DNA from: an uncultured Eubacteriales bacterium
GTDB taxonomy: Bacteria; Bacillota; Clostridia; Lachnospirales; Lachnospiraceae
Assembly (NCBI GenBank): GCA_900317515.1
Contig: ONHA01000030.1
Span: forward strand, 1 to 48,339
Length of the DNA: 48,339 bases
Direction: 5' to 3'
Positions within the stretch are counted from its first letter, which is position 1; every line of letters starts with the position of its first letter. Made by a program: the position numbers and the translations under genes. Shown here piece by piece: positions 7,876-16,354 of this stretch. The notes beneath the pieces are model-generated. The model searched no databases. It had not been told where the DNA came from and saw only the letters and a program-made list of their open reading frames with translations.

Positions 7876-8736
7876 TCAGAATCCCTCCCTGTAAGCCCTC
7901 CGGTACTTCATCGGGGAGAGCCCCCGCGCCTTTCGGAACACCCGGCTGAAATACAGCGGGTCCTCATACCCGACGATCGCCCCGATCTCCGCGACCGTCC
8001 CGTCCGTCGTCTCAAGGAGCACCTGCGCGTTCCTGACCCGCTCCTCCATGATAAACCGCGTCGGCGGCTCTCCGACCGCCGCCGTAAAGCTCTTCACAAA
8101 CCAGCTCGTGCTCATATTCCGCGAGGCCGCGTACTGCTCGATGCTGATCTCCTCGTTGTAGTGGTCGCGGAAATAGTCCCGCGCACGATCGACCTCGTCC
8201 TGCACGAACCCCTCGACCCGCGGGAGTCCCTCGTTCATCCGCCGGTTCATGGAAATGAAAAGCTCCCGGAGGAGATACGTAAGCTTCTCCTCGTAGCCCC
8301 ATCCGCACTCCACGAGCTCATCCCGCATGCGACGAAAGAGATCCTCGTACTCCGAGGAGAGCCCCGTGTGCAGAACGTAACCGTCAAGCGGGATCTCGTA
8401 GTGCTTAAGGATGCTCTTCACCTGCCTCCCCGTAAAATGCACGAACCAGTACCTCGCCTTCACTTCCCCGAAAAACCAGTAATGCTGCTCCCTCTTCGGC
8501 GGATAGAGGATCATGTTCCCTGCGGGCACGGTCACCTCTTTCCCGTCCAGGACAAAATGCCCTTCCCCCGCCGTTATATAGATGAGCTGCCAGTCCACGC
8601 GTCCTTTCGGCCGCCAGGTCGGCAGCTTCGGCCATGTAAAGAGCTGGTAGGTTCCGGCGCTCAGGATCCTGAGCGCCTTTTTTGTGTCCTTAAACGGAAT
8701 TCTTGAGTTATTAAGATACCCGGAATTGACGTACAT
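7876..8736 (-). CDS. AraC-family transcriptional regulator of the galactoside module
   Basis: A 286-residue protein. The N-terminal cupin-like sensor domain (WQLIYITAGEGHFVLDGKEV, then VPAGNMILYPP) binds a small sugar in this family. The C-terminal double helix-turn-helix spans about residues 185-280 (SIEQYAASRNMSTSWFVKSF and VAEIGAIVGYEDPLYFSRVF, ending in GLSPMKYRR). The start at 8736 follows AAGGAGGAGCCGCC. It is divergent from the beta-galactosidase; the gap holds two direct repeats of the kind AraC proteins bind. It probably activates the galactosidase-permease operon and may also control the acetyltransferase behind it. Confidence 0.92.
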   Translation of the reverse strand: MYVNSGYLNNSRIPFKDTKKALRILSAGTYQLFTWPKLPTWRPKGRVDWQLIYITAGEGHFVLDGKEVTVPAGNMILYPPKREQHYWFFGEVKARYWFVHFTGRQVKSILKHYEIPLDGYVLHTGLSSEYEDLFRRMRDELVECGWGYEEKLTYLLRELFISMNRRMNEGLPRVEGFVQDEVDRARDYFRDHYNEEISIEQYAASRNMSTSWFVKSFTAAVGEPPTRFIMEERVRNAQVLLETTDGTVAEIGAIVGYEDPLYFSRVFRKARGLSPMKYRRAYREGF

Positions 8737-8774
8737 GGCGGCTCCTCCTTCATACAGGTTGTCTTCATGTTCAT

Positions 8775-8839
8775 TGTACAGAAAATGTCACCTTTCCGCC
8801 ACCACCCGCGCCCTTCTGTGCAGAAAATAAACTTTTCCG
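8775..8839. promoter_or_regulatory. Pair of direct repeats, likely AraC operator
   Basis: TGTACAGAAAAT at 8775 and TGTGCAGAAAAT at 8817, each followed after 5-6 bases by TTTCCG. The copies are 42 bases apart (four helical turns), in the divergent gap between the AraC gene and the galactosidase, 75 and 117 bases before the latter's start region. Direct repeats on one helix face are the usual AraC-family target. Confidence 0.6.
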
Positions 8840-8913
8840 TGCATATGTTTCGAAGATTCGCCCCTGTATGATAATAAGTGGGTAACTGCAGTCTCCGACA
8901 ACGAAAGGAGGTC

Positions 8914-11900
8914 ATGACCTTGCTGGTAAAAAGGCTCTATGAAGATCTGACGGTCCTGCACGAAAACACGCTGCCGGACCACGCTTATTTCATCCCGACA
9001 TCGCGCAAGGCCGGGAAGCCCGGAACGCCGCCGCGGGAAGACTCCGACCGGATTCAGTTTCTGAGCGGTTCTGACTGGGATTTCCGGTATTTTCCGAGTA
9101 TCCACTCGCTCACCGACGAATTCTACCGGGAGGACTATGCCCCGGACACGGCCTGGCGGCCCGAAACCGTGCCCTTCGCCTGGCAGATGCGCGGCTACGA
9201 CACCCACCAGTACACGAACATCCGCTATCCCTTCCCGTTTGACCCGCCCTATGTGCCGCAGGAGAATCCCTGCGGGGCCTATCGGCACGCCTTCACCTGG
9301 CATGCCGACCCGGAGGCGCCGCGCGCGCATCTCATTTTCGAGGGCGTCGACTCCTGCTTTTTTGTCTGGCTGAACGGAACTTACGTCGGTTACAGCCAGG
9401 TGACCCACCACACCTCCGAGTTTGACGTGACGGATCTCCTGCGCGAGGGCGAAAATCTCCTCGCGGTGCTGGCCCTCAAATGGTGCGACGGCTCCTACCT
9501 CGAGGACCAGGACAAGTTCCGCATGTCCGGGATCATCCGGGATGTTTATCTTCTCCGCCGCCCCGAGGCGCACATCTCGGATTATGTGATCACGACTTCC
9601 CTCTCGGAGGACCTTAGGACGGCCGACGTCGGCATCCGTTTCTTCTATAATAAGGGTCCTCTTCCGGTCACCGTGCGCCTCTTTGACGCGGATCTTCCGG
9701 AAAATGAAACCCTCTCCATCCCTCTCACGGGCGGCGAGGTGCATTTTACGGTCCGGGACCCGCTCCTTTGGACCGCGGAGACCCCGAATCTCTATCCGCT
9801 CCTCATCGAGACGGAGAAAGAGACCATCTCCGAGCGCATCGGCTTCCGTGAGGTACGCGTCACGGACGGCGTCGTGCTCCTAAACGGGTCCCCGATCAAG
9901 TTCCGGGGCGTCAACCGCCACGAGTCCGACCCGGTCACGGGCCCGGTCATGACGCGGGAGAAGATCATGCGGGATCTCACCATGATCAAGGAGCATAACT
10001 TCAACGCGATCCGGGCCAGCCACTACCCGAACGTGCCCTACTTTTATCAGCTGACCGACGAGCTCGGCCTCTATGTCGTCGACGAGGCCGACAACGAGAG
10101 CCACGGGACGGGGCCGCTCGCGGTCACCGAGGACGACTACGCCGAGCGCATGAAGAAAGCCCACGTTCACATCGCGGACAACCCGGCTTTTGTGGAGCCG
10201 ACCCTCGACCGCGTGCGCTCCATGGTCCTCATGAACCGCAATCGCCCCTCAATCCTCGTCTGGTCCATGGGAAATGAATGCGGCTACGGCCGCACCTTCG
10301 AGGAGTCCCTTACGTGGACAAAAATGACCGACCCCGGGCGCCTCACCCACTACGAGAGCGCCTTCTACCTGCCTGATGACCGCGCCTACGACCTTACGAA
10401 CATCGACCTCTTCGGCCGCATGTACCCGGCATTCGGGGAGATCACGGACTACCTCAAAAATGACCCCGAAAAGCCCCTCCTTCTCGTCGAGTACTGCCAC
10501 TCCATGGGCAACAGCCCGGGTGATTTTAAGGAGTACCGGGACCTCACGGAAGCATACCCGCGCCTTTGCGGCGGTTTTGTCTGGGAGTGGTGCGACCACG
10601 CGGTCTGTAAGGGCACCGCCCCGAACGGCAAGGCCATGTACGCCTACGGCGGCGACCACGGGGAGCTCCAGCATGACGGCAATTTCTGTCTGGACGGCCT
10701 GGTCTACCCGGACCGGACGCCCCACACGGGTCTCCTCGAGTACAAAAATGTCCACCGCCCGCTCCGCTCCTCCTACGATCCGAAGACGGGGCTCCTTGTG
10801 ATCGGCAATCACTGGGATTTCACGGATCCGGCGGGCCTTGTCGCGGCTGCCTTTGAGGTCACGCGTGACGGGGAGACGATCGAAAGAGGACAGCTTTCGC
10901 TGCCTCACATAAAACCGCACGGGACTGCCTCGATTCCGCTGCCGCTTGACATCCCGCTGTCCGGCCGGTTCTTCCTCACGGTCTCCTATGCGCTCGCAAA
11001 ACCGCTCGGGATCCTGCCCGCGGGCCATGCGCTCGGGTTCGACGAGATCCGCCTGCACACTGCCGACGAGAGGAACCACAAGGTTTCCGAACTGTTTGCC
11101 TGTTCGGGAAATGAAACCCCGCAGGTAACCGAAACCGGCACGGACCTTGTCATTGAAGGCGCAGACTTTGCCTACACACTCGATACGCTCTCCGGCCACT
11201 TCACCTCGCTCACGGTCAAAGGCAGAGAGTTCCTCAAAAAACCGGCCGACTTCAACCTCTACCGGGCCCCGACCGACAACGACCGGCCGCTCGCAGACCT
11301 CTGGAAATGGGAGCGCCTTGACCACACGCTCTCCCGGGCCTATGAGGTCACCCGCGAAATATCAGACGGCGCTGTTGTCCTGAAGCTCCGCTCCTCCGTC
11401 GGCGCGATGTCGATGCAGCCCATCCTGCGAGGTATGTCCGAATACCGGATCTTCCCGGACGGGACAATCCGCCTGGAGTTTGCGCTCAATAAGGACCCCG
11501 AGATCGTGGCACTTCCGCGGCTCGGCCTCCGGTTCTTCCTCGATCCGGCACTCACCGAGGCCGAATACTTCGGGATCGGACCCCATGAAAGCTACATCGA
11601 CAAGCGCCGGAGCGGACGGCACGGGCTCTACCGAGCGAATGTGGCGGACCTTCATGAGGATTACATCCGGCCGCAGGAGAACGGGAGCCGTTTTGACACC
11701 GACTGCGTTGCTCTCTCGGGCGGCGGCCTTGCATTTTACGCCGCAACGGGGGACGGGCAGACATTCTCCATGAACGCCTCTTACTACACCCAGGAGGAGC
11801 TTGAGCGCAAGGGCCACAACTACGAGCTTGAGCCTTCCGGTTCGACGGTCCTCTGCCTCGACCATAAGATGGCCGGCATCGGCTCGAAGAGCTGCGGCCC

Positions 11901-11991
11901 GGACCTCTCAAAAGAATACCGGGTGGACGCGGATACGTATCACTTCTCGTTCCTTTTAAGGCCGGAAGTGCTGGGATGGTTTCATTTTTAA
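8914..11991 (+). CDS. lacZ: Beta-galactosidase, GH2 (LacZ type)
   Basis: A protein of about 1025 residues with full LacZ architecture: sugar-binding domain (WQMRGYDTHQYTNIRYPF ... DPP), Ig-like domain, TIM barrel, second Ig-like domain and C-terminal beta-sandwich (Bgal_small_N, with LYRAPTDNDRP and GIGPHESYIDK). The catalytic acid/base is Glu455 in WSMGNECGYGR and the nucleophile Glu526 in LLVEYCHSMGN. It hydrolyses lactose or other beta-galactosides in the cytosol; no signal peptide. An AAAGGAGG site at 8904-8911 is only 2 bases from the ATG at 8914 but 8 bases from an in-frame TTG at 8920, so the true start may be TTG. The permease follows after 16 bases, forming an operon. Confidence 0.94.
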   Translation: MTLLVKRLYEDLTVLHENTLPDHAYFIPTSRKAGKPGTPPREDSDRIQFLSGSDWDFRYFPSIHSLTDEFYREDYAPDTAWRPETVPFAWQMRGYDTHQYTNIRYPFPFDPPYVPQENPCGAYRHAFTWHADPEAPRAHLIFEGVDSCFFVWLNGTYVGYSQVTHHTSEFDVTDLLREGENLLAVLALKWCDGSYLEDQDKFRMSGIIRDVYLLRRPEAHISDYVITTSLSEDLRTADVGIRFFYNKGPLPVTVRLFDADLPENETLSIPLTGGEVHFTVRDPLLWTAETPNLYPLLIETEKETISERIGFREVRVTDGVVLLNGSPIKFRGVNRHESDPVTGPVMTREKIMRDLTMIKEHNFNAIRASHYPNVPYFYQLTDELGLYVVDEADNESHGTGPLAVTEDDYAERMKKAHVHIADNPAFVEPTLDRVRSMVLMNRNRPSILVWSMGNECGYGRTFEESLTWTKMTDPGRLTHYESAFYLPDDRAYDLTNIDLFGRMYPAFGEITDYLKNDPEKPLLLVEYCHSMGNSPGDFKEYRDLTEAYPRLCGGFVWEWCDHAVCKGTAPNGKAMYAYGGDHGELQHDGNFCLDGLVYPDRTPHTGLLEYKNVHRPLRSSYDPKTGLLVIGNHWDFTDPAGLVAAAFEVTRDGETIERGQLSLPHIKPHGTASIPLPLDIPLSGRFFLTVSYALAKPLGILPAGHALGFDEIRLHTADERNHKVSELFACSGNETPQVTETGTDLVIEGADFAYTLDTLSGHFTSLTVKGREFLKKPADFNLYRAPTDNDRPLADLWKWERLDHTLSRAYEVTREISDGAVVLKLRSSVGAMSMQPILRGMSEYRIFPDGTIRLEFALNKDPEIVALPRLGLRFFLDPALTEAEYFGIGPHESYIDKRRSGRHGLYRANVADLHEDYIRPQENGSRFDTDCVALSGGGLAFYAATGDGQTFSMNASYYTQEELERKGHNYELEPSGSTVLCLDHKMAGIGSKSCGPDLSKEYRVDADTYHFSFLLRPEVLGWFHF

Positions 11992-12007
11992 TAAAAAGGG
12001 GGTTTCT

Positions 12008-13372
12008 ATGAACGAAAAGACTTACTTGAAATGGTACAACAAAGTCGGCTACGGCTCCGGCGACATCGCGGGCAACGTTGTCTACGCGCTGCTCTCGGCC
12101 TTCGTCATGATTTTCCTCACCGACACGGTCGGCATGAACGCCGGCATCGTCGGGACCCTGATCGCGGTGTCCAAGCTCTTTGACGGGGTCTCCGACATCT
12201 TCTTCGGGTCCCTGATCGACAAGACCCACTCGAAGATGGGCAAGGCCCGCCCCTGGATGTTCTACGGGTTCTTCGGCTGCGCGGTCTGCCTGGTCGCGAT
12301 CTTCTGCATCCCCGCGGACCTTACGCCGACCGCCCAGTACGCCTGGTTCTTCATCGCCTACACGCTCCTCAATGCGGGCTTCTACACCGCCAACAACATC
12401 GCCTACTCGGCCCTCACCGCGCTGGTCACGAAAAATAACCACGAGCGCGTCCAGATGGGCTCCATCCGGTTCATGTTCGCGTTCGGCACCAGCATGCTGA
12501 TCCAGACGATCACGGTCGGGATGGTCGCCTATTTCGGCGGCGGCGCGGCGGCCTGGCGGACGGTCGCGATCATTTACGCCATCGTCGGCATCATTTCCAA
12601 TACGATCTCGGTCTTCTCCGTGAAGGAACTCTCCCCGGAGGAGCTCGCGGACGGCGAGGTGCAGAAGGCCCCGGGCGAGGAGGAGAAGTACAGCCTCATC
12701 GACGCCTTCAGGCTCCTTGTGAAAAATAAGTACTACCTCATGATCTGCGCCTCCTACATCCTGATGCAGATCTACTCGGCGACCCTCAACATGGGCATCT
12801 ACTACATGACCTATGTTCTGAAAAATGCAAACCTCCTCGGCGTCTTCTCCTGGGCGATCAACATTCCGATGATCATCGGCCTGCTCTTCACGCCGACTCT
12901 GGTCGCAAAATGGGGCGGCATGTATCGCCTGAACCTGACCGGCTACACGGTGGGCACGATCGGCCGCCTCGGGGTCCTCGTTGCCGGGTACATGGGCTCG
13001 GTTCCGCTCATGCTGATCTGCACGGCGGTCGCCGCGATCGGGATGAGCCCGCTCCAGGGCGACATGAACGCCCTGATCGCGACCTGCTCCGAGTACACCT
13101 ACCTGACCAGCGGGAAGCGCGTTGACGGGACGATGTACTCCTGCACTTCCTTGGGGACCAAGCTCGGCGGCGGGATCGGGACGGCCCTCGCAGGCTGGCT
13201 GCTCGCGTTCAGCGGGTACGTCGGCGGCGCGGCGGTCCAGTCGGCCTCCTGCATCAACATGCTCCACATCATGTACCTCTGGATGCCGATGTGCTTCAAC
13301 CTCCTGATCACCCTGATCCTCACCCGCCTCAATGTCGAGCGGGCGAACGAGGAGCTTCGCGCCGGGAGGTAA
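12008..13372 (+). CDS. Sugar:cation symporter, GPH family (lactose/galactoside permease)
   Basis: A 454-residue polytopic protein with about 12 membrane segments. The GPH (MelB/LacS) hallmarks are clear: YGSGDIAGN near the N-terminus, SKLFDGVSDIFFGSLIDKTHSKMGKARPW in the TM2-3 region, and no C-terminal EIIA domain. It would import galactosides with Na+ or H+. It is 16 bases downstream of the beta-galactosidase, preceded by AAAAAGGGGG, so substrate import and hydrolysis are coupled in one operon. Its only close relative in the window is at 45485. Confidence 0.92.
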   Translation: MNEKTYLKWYNKVGYGSGDIAGNVVYALLSAFVMIFLTDTVGMNAGIVGTLIAVSKLFDGVSDIFFGSLIDKTHSKMGKARPWMFYGFFGCAVCLVAIFCIPADLTPTAQYAWFFIAYTLLNAGFYTANNIAYSALTALVTKNNHERVQMGSIRFMFAFGTSMLIQTITVGMVAYFGGGAAAWRTVAIIYAIVGIISNTISVFSVKELSPEELADGEVQKAPGEEEKYSLIDAFRLLVKNKYYLMICASYILMQIYSATLNMGIYYMTYVLKNANLLGVFSWAINIPMIIGLLFTPTLVAKWGGMYRLNLTGYTVGTIGRLGVLVAGYMGSVPLMLICTAVAAIGMSPLQGDMNALIATCSEYTYLTSGKRVDGTMYSCTSLGTKLGGGIGTALAGWLLAFSGYVGGAAVQSASCINMLHIMYLWMPMCFNLLITLILTRLNVERANEELRAGR

Positions 13373-13390
13373 AACAACGCTAACGCAAGC

Positions 13391-13449
13391 GGGACGGTTC
13401 TCAGCAAAAAAGCTTCTCGAAAGAGAAGCTTTTTCGCTAGAACCGTCCC
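13391..13449. repeat. Composite hairpin, GGGACGGTTCT family (copy 5)
   Basis: The arms GGGACGGTTCT (13391-13401) and AGAACCGTCCC (13439-13449) enclose a second stem, AAAAAGCTTCTC / GAGAAGCTTTTT, with a GAAA loop. The inner stem looks like an ordinary terminator inserted inside the repeat. It lies between convergent genes. Confidence 0.8.
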
Positions 13450-13463
13450 TCTGCGTTGATCCC

Positions 13464-14075
13464 TCAGCCCGCCAGAGCGATCCCAAGCCCCCGAAGCGCC
13501 TCCACAAGCTCGTTCTCGCCCTTGTAGACGATCCCGGCAAAGCCCTCCTGCTCGGCCGCCTTAACATTCTCCTCGGTATCGTCCACGAAGACGCACTCGG
13601 CCGCCGTAAGGCCGAACCGCTCGAGGAAGAGATGAAACATCGCCGGATCCGGCTTCGTCATCCCGACCTTAAACGAGACGATCCCGCCGTCCGTATAGGG
13701 CATGAACGACACCGACTCCGCGCACTCGTCATACGCCTTCTTCGAGTAGTTCGAGAGGTAGTAGACCCCGCAGCCGGCCGCCTTCAGCGCCTTTATGAGC
13801 GGGATCGTGGATTCCTTCAGGGTCAGCATCCCCTCGAGGCTCCCGAAGGCTGTCCGAATTTCATTTTCAATCCCCGGATCCGTTGCGACAAACCCGTCGA
13901 TCGCCTCCTCCTCGCTGATCTCGCCCCGCTCGAACGCGCCCCAGTAGGGGCTCATCGCGGTCGCCCTGAGGATCCGCTTTGCCATGGCCTTATCGAACCC
14001 CTTCTCTCCGAGAAACTCGAAGATCCTGAAATCCGCAAGCACGCCCCCGATATCAAACACGATATTCTTAATCAT
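13464..14075 (-). CDS. HAD-superfamily hydrolase, subfamily IA
   Basis: The start is placed at 14075, because MIKNIVFDIGGVLADF is the canonical HAD N-terminus and this ATG overlaps the upstream stop by 8 bases; a longer frame exists but would read through the neighbouring gene. The 203-residue product has motif I DIGGV (the Thr after the second Asp replaced by Val, as in many YihX/haloacid-type members), motif II YYLSNYS, motif III Lys in VGMTKPDPAMF and motif IV CVFVDDTEENV. A cytosolic phosphatase of unknown substrate. It is the last gene of the polymerase operon. Confidence 0.88.
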   Translation of the reverse strand: MIKNIVFDIGGVLADFRIFEFLGEKGFDKAMAKRILRATAMSPYWGAFERGEISEEEAIDGFVATDPGIENEIRTAFGSLEGMLTLKESTIPLIKALKAAGCGVYYLSNYSKKAYDECAESVSFMPYTDGGIVSFKVGMTKPDPAMFHLFLERFGLTAAECVFVDDTEENVKAAEQEGFAGIVYKGENELVEALRGLGIALAG

Positions 14076-14280
14076 ATATCTTTCCTTCCTCTGCAAACAG
14101 ATCGCCTTCCAGCTCCGCCCTCTCGCGAACCTCCTCCGCGGTCTTCCCGATCGCATCCTCGTACCCGGTCAGGGCCGCAAACGGCATAAACTGGGCCGCC
14201 CGGTTCTCTGCCGGCATCCGCTTGTGCCTCGCCGGCTCGGGCCGCGGCAGGTTCAAAATATCCGCATAATCATCGCTCAT
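14068..14280 (-). CDS. Small YolD-like protein
   Basis: 70 residues. The segment MPAENRAAQFMPFAALTGYEDAI matches the pattern of clostridial YolD-like proteins (RAAQF-PFAALTGY), which sit next to Y-family polymerases of the UvrX group. The start overlaps the polymerase stop by 4 bases (ATGA), so translation is coupled. The role of YolD proteins is not established; the constant pairing suggests a polymerase accessory or regulatory function in lesion bypass. Confidence 0.8.
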   Translation of the reverse strand: MSDDYADILNLPRPEPARHKRMPAENRAAQFMPFAALTGYEDAIGKTAEEVRERAELEGDLFAEEGKIYD

Positions 14281-15806
14281 GCCCTGTGCCCTCCTATTGT
14301 TTCGTTCCGGAAGCGCCCCGTGGACTCCTCCTTCATGTTGACGCCTTTCACGATGGAGTTGGACCCATACTTCTTACGGATGTCCAGCATGGCCTTCTGC
14401 AGGCTCTTCTCCTTCTCCAGGGCCTCGTCCTCCTTCTTCCGCTCCGCATCCCGCGCCGCGTAGTCCGTGAAGAGATCGAGCTGCTCGTAGGTCTCCTTCC
14501 GGGCTTCCGCCTCCTTCTCCGGGACCACGTGGTTGACCCCCAGGTACATCCGCCGGACGAGCAGATCCGGGTTTACGATGCGGTCGTAGAGCTCCGCCAC
14601 CGCTTTGGAAATGAAAACCCCCGACGAAGTCTGCCTTCCCAGATTCGCCGTCCCGTGAGCCGGCTTCGGAACCTTCCGCCCGTAAAAGTCGGTCGTCACT
14701 TCCCCCTTATATTTCCGCCGGATAAGCGGATCCGTGAGGCAATCGATGTCGTAGCCCACCGTGAGGACCATCTGGTCCGTCACGAGCCCCTTCTCGACGA
14801 GCGAGAGCGCCGCTGCCTCCGCCATCTCCATGACGACGGTCCTGGCTTTCTTCGCATCGTAGGCACAGTGAAGCACCTGCCCGCTGCTGAAGGATTTCTC
14901 CTCCGGCTTATACGCCTTGATGAGGTCCATCGTGCAGGGCTCATACCCCCAGGCGTGGTCGATCAAAAGCTCCGCGTTGACCCCGAAGGTGTCGTAGAGG
15001 AGGTCTTCATTTAAGAGATCGCCCGGCTTCCCCACCGAGCACCGCGCGACATCTCCCATCGTGTACATCCCGAACTTCTCGAGCTTCCTGGCATAGCCCT
15101 TGCCGACCCGCCAGAAGTCCGTGATCGGCCTGTGGCCCCAGAGCCGCCTTCGATAGGACATCTCGTCAAGCTCCGCGATGCGGACGCCGTCGGCATCCGG
15201 CTCCTCGTGCTTGGCCAGGATGTCCATCGCGACCTTGGCGAGATAGAGGTTCGTGCCGATCCCCGCGGTCGCGGTGATCCCCAGGGTGTCATAGATGTCC
15301 GCGATCATCCGCTTCGCGAGCTCCCGCCCGGTCAGCCCGTAGGTGCCAAGGTAGGCGGTCGCGTCGATCATCACCTCGTCGATCGAGTAGACGTGAATAT
15401 CCTCCGGCGCGATATATTTAAGGTAGACCTGGTAAGCCCGGGTGCTGTACTCCATGTAGAGCGCCATGCGGGGCACCGCGGCGATGTAGTCCGCCTTGAG
15501 GCGCGGGTCGGCCGCAAGCTCCCTCGCGTCCGGGGAGCTTCCGGTAAATTCCCGCTCCGGGATCTTCCCGAGGCGGAGCGTGTTGACTTCCTTCATTTTC
15601 CGGACGACCTCGAAGAGGCGGGCCCTCCCCGGCAGCCCGTAGGCCTTGAGCGACGGCGAGACCGCGAGGCAGATGGTCTTCTCGGTCCGCGAGGCGTCCG
15701 CCACGACCAGGTTGGTGGTGAGCGGGTCGAGCCCGAGCTCCCGGCACTCCACGGAGGCATAGAATGACTTCATATCGATCGCGAGGTATGTGCGTTCCCG
15801 TTTCAT
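14277..15806 (-). CDS. Y-family DNA polymerase (UmuC/UvrX-like)
   Basis: A 509-residue translesion polymerase. The catalytic acidic residues are Asp11 (AIDMKSFYASVE) and Asp143-Glu144 (YSIDEVMID). The thumb and little-finger domains follow. A beta-clamp-binding motif QLDLF is at 442-446, ahead of a charged helical tail. It synthesises DNA past damaged bases with low fidelity. The first gene of an operon with the YolD-like and HAD genes; its start follows AAAGGAGGAC. A consensus promoter lies upstream, but I see no clear LexA box (GAAC-N4-GTTC), so SOS control is unproven. Confidence 0.93.
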   Translation of the reverse strand: MKRERTYLAIDMKSFYASVECRELGLDPLTTNLVVADASRTEKTICLAVSPSLKAYGLPGRARLFEVVRKMKEVNTLRLGKIPEREFTGSSPDARELAADPRLKADYIAAVPRMALYMEYSTRAYQVYLKYIAPEDIHVYSIDEVMIDATAYLGTYGLTGRELAKRMIADIYDTLGITATAGIGTNLYLAKVAMDILAKHEEPDADGVRIAELDEMSYRRRLWGHRPITDFWRVGKGYARKLEKFGMYTMGDVARCSVGKPGDLLNEDLLYDTFGVNAELLIDHAWGYEPCTMDLIKAYKPEEKSFSSGQVLHCAYDAKKARTVVMEMAEAAALSLVEKGLVTDQMVLTVGYDIDCLTDPLIRRKYKGEVTTDFYGRKVPKPAHGTANLGRQTSSGVFISKAVAELYDRIVNPDLLVRRMYLGVNHVVPEKEAEARKETYEQLDLFTDYAARDAERKKEDEALEKEKSLQKAMLDIRKKYGSNSIVKGVNMKEESTGRFRNETIGGHRA

Positions 15807-15842
15807 GGCGTCCTCCTTTCCGCCTCGTCGGCTTTTGAAGCC

Positions 15843-15871
15843 ATTATATATGGAAAATGAAAACCTTTCAA
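15843..15871 (-). promoter_or_regulatory. Sigma-A-type promoter of the Y-polymerase operon
   Basis: On the minus strand: TTGAAA (15866-15871), a 17-base spacer and TATAAT (15843-15848), about 37 bases from the start codon. The spacer contains one AAAATGAA octamer. Confidence 0.7.
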
Positions 15872-15954
15872 GAAAAGCCTCCTTCTAAAATGAGCGGGTC
15901 TGCCGCTCCCTCGAATCCGCACGAAGAGGCTTGAATCACAGCCGCATAAATGGC

Positions 15955-16011
15955 AAAATATGCATAGATGCAGATTTTTAAGCGGAAAAATATGCATCCG
16001 TGCACATTTTT
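15955..16011. repeat. Two tandem 25-bp imperfect direct repeats
   Basis: AAAATATGCATAGATGCAG + ATTTTT (15955-15979) recurs as AAAATATGCATCCGTGCAC + ATTTTT (15987-16011), a 32-base period. Each unit contains the palindrome ATATGCAT-like core and a TGCA. It lies in a 548-base gene-poor gap (15807-16354). It may bind a regulator or be part of a lost element; I cannot assign it. Confidence 0.5.
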
Positions 16012-16048
16012 CCATCTAAGATTCTTGCAAGGTTAATCCAGGTCGCCG

Positions 16049-16162
16049 GATAATCTTCTGAAACGAGAAGACATTCCTTACGGATACAAGCTGATTGATG
16101 GGAACGTGGGCGTTTCCGGAAAGAAAATAACGCTCCCGCTATATATGGGAATGTTTTTATGA
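16049..16162 (+). pseudogene. Possible serine-recombinase fragment
   Basis: An open stretch of 37 codons without a start reads DNLLKREDIPYGYKLIDGNV, then GVSGKKITLPLYMG and a stop. The IPYGYKLIDG core resembles the start of the recombinase domain of large serine recombinases (PYGYK-x-x-x-G). It is short and the flanking frames are closed, so this is at best a scrap of a mobile element. The rest of the 15807-16354 gap holds the 15955 repeats and the leader structures below. Confidence 0.25.
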
Positions 16163-16203
16163 TTCCGCCTCCCGGTTGATCCCATTTTCTTCGGAGGTGC
16201 ATA

Positions 16204-16305
16204 AATAGTTTGCATTTGTTCCTTTATTGCAGTAAACTATTGAAGTATATTTGTTCAGCACCCACATAATCGGGCCGCGTCAGCGGCTGCGAATGAGGGG
16301 TGCTG
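16204..16305 (+). promoter_or_regulatory. Leader region with nested inverted repeats before the YjiH remnant
   Basis: AATAGTTT (16204-16211) pairs with AAACTATT (16234-16241). Further on, CAGCACCC (16256-16263) pairs with GGGTGCTG (16298-16305) around an inner GCCGC-GTCA-GCGGC hairpin (16274-16287). The second structure looks like an RNA stem with an internal arm. I do not recognise it as a known riboswitch. Confidence 0.35.
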
Positions 16306-16354
16306 CAGCGTCCGTATCAAGCCTCCGCCGCAAGGCCCCTCAAAAGGAAATCCT

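Noticed and set aside
11552-13567. 671-residue minus-strand protein
   Set aside because: It lies antisense to lacZ and the GPH permease, has an Arg/Asp/Gly-rich composition typical of antisense frames in GC-rich DNA, and has no start site or motif.
14281-15870. LexA-controlled SOS operon
   Set aside because: The Y-polymerase operon suggests it, but no GAAC-N4-GTTC box is visible near the promoter at 15843-15871.
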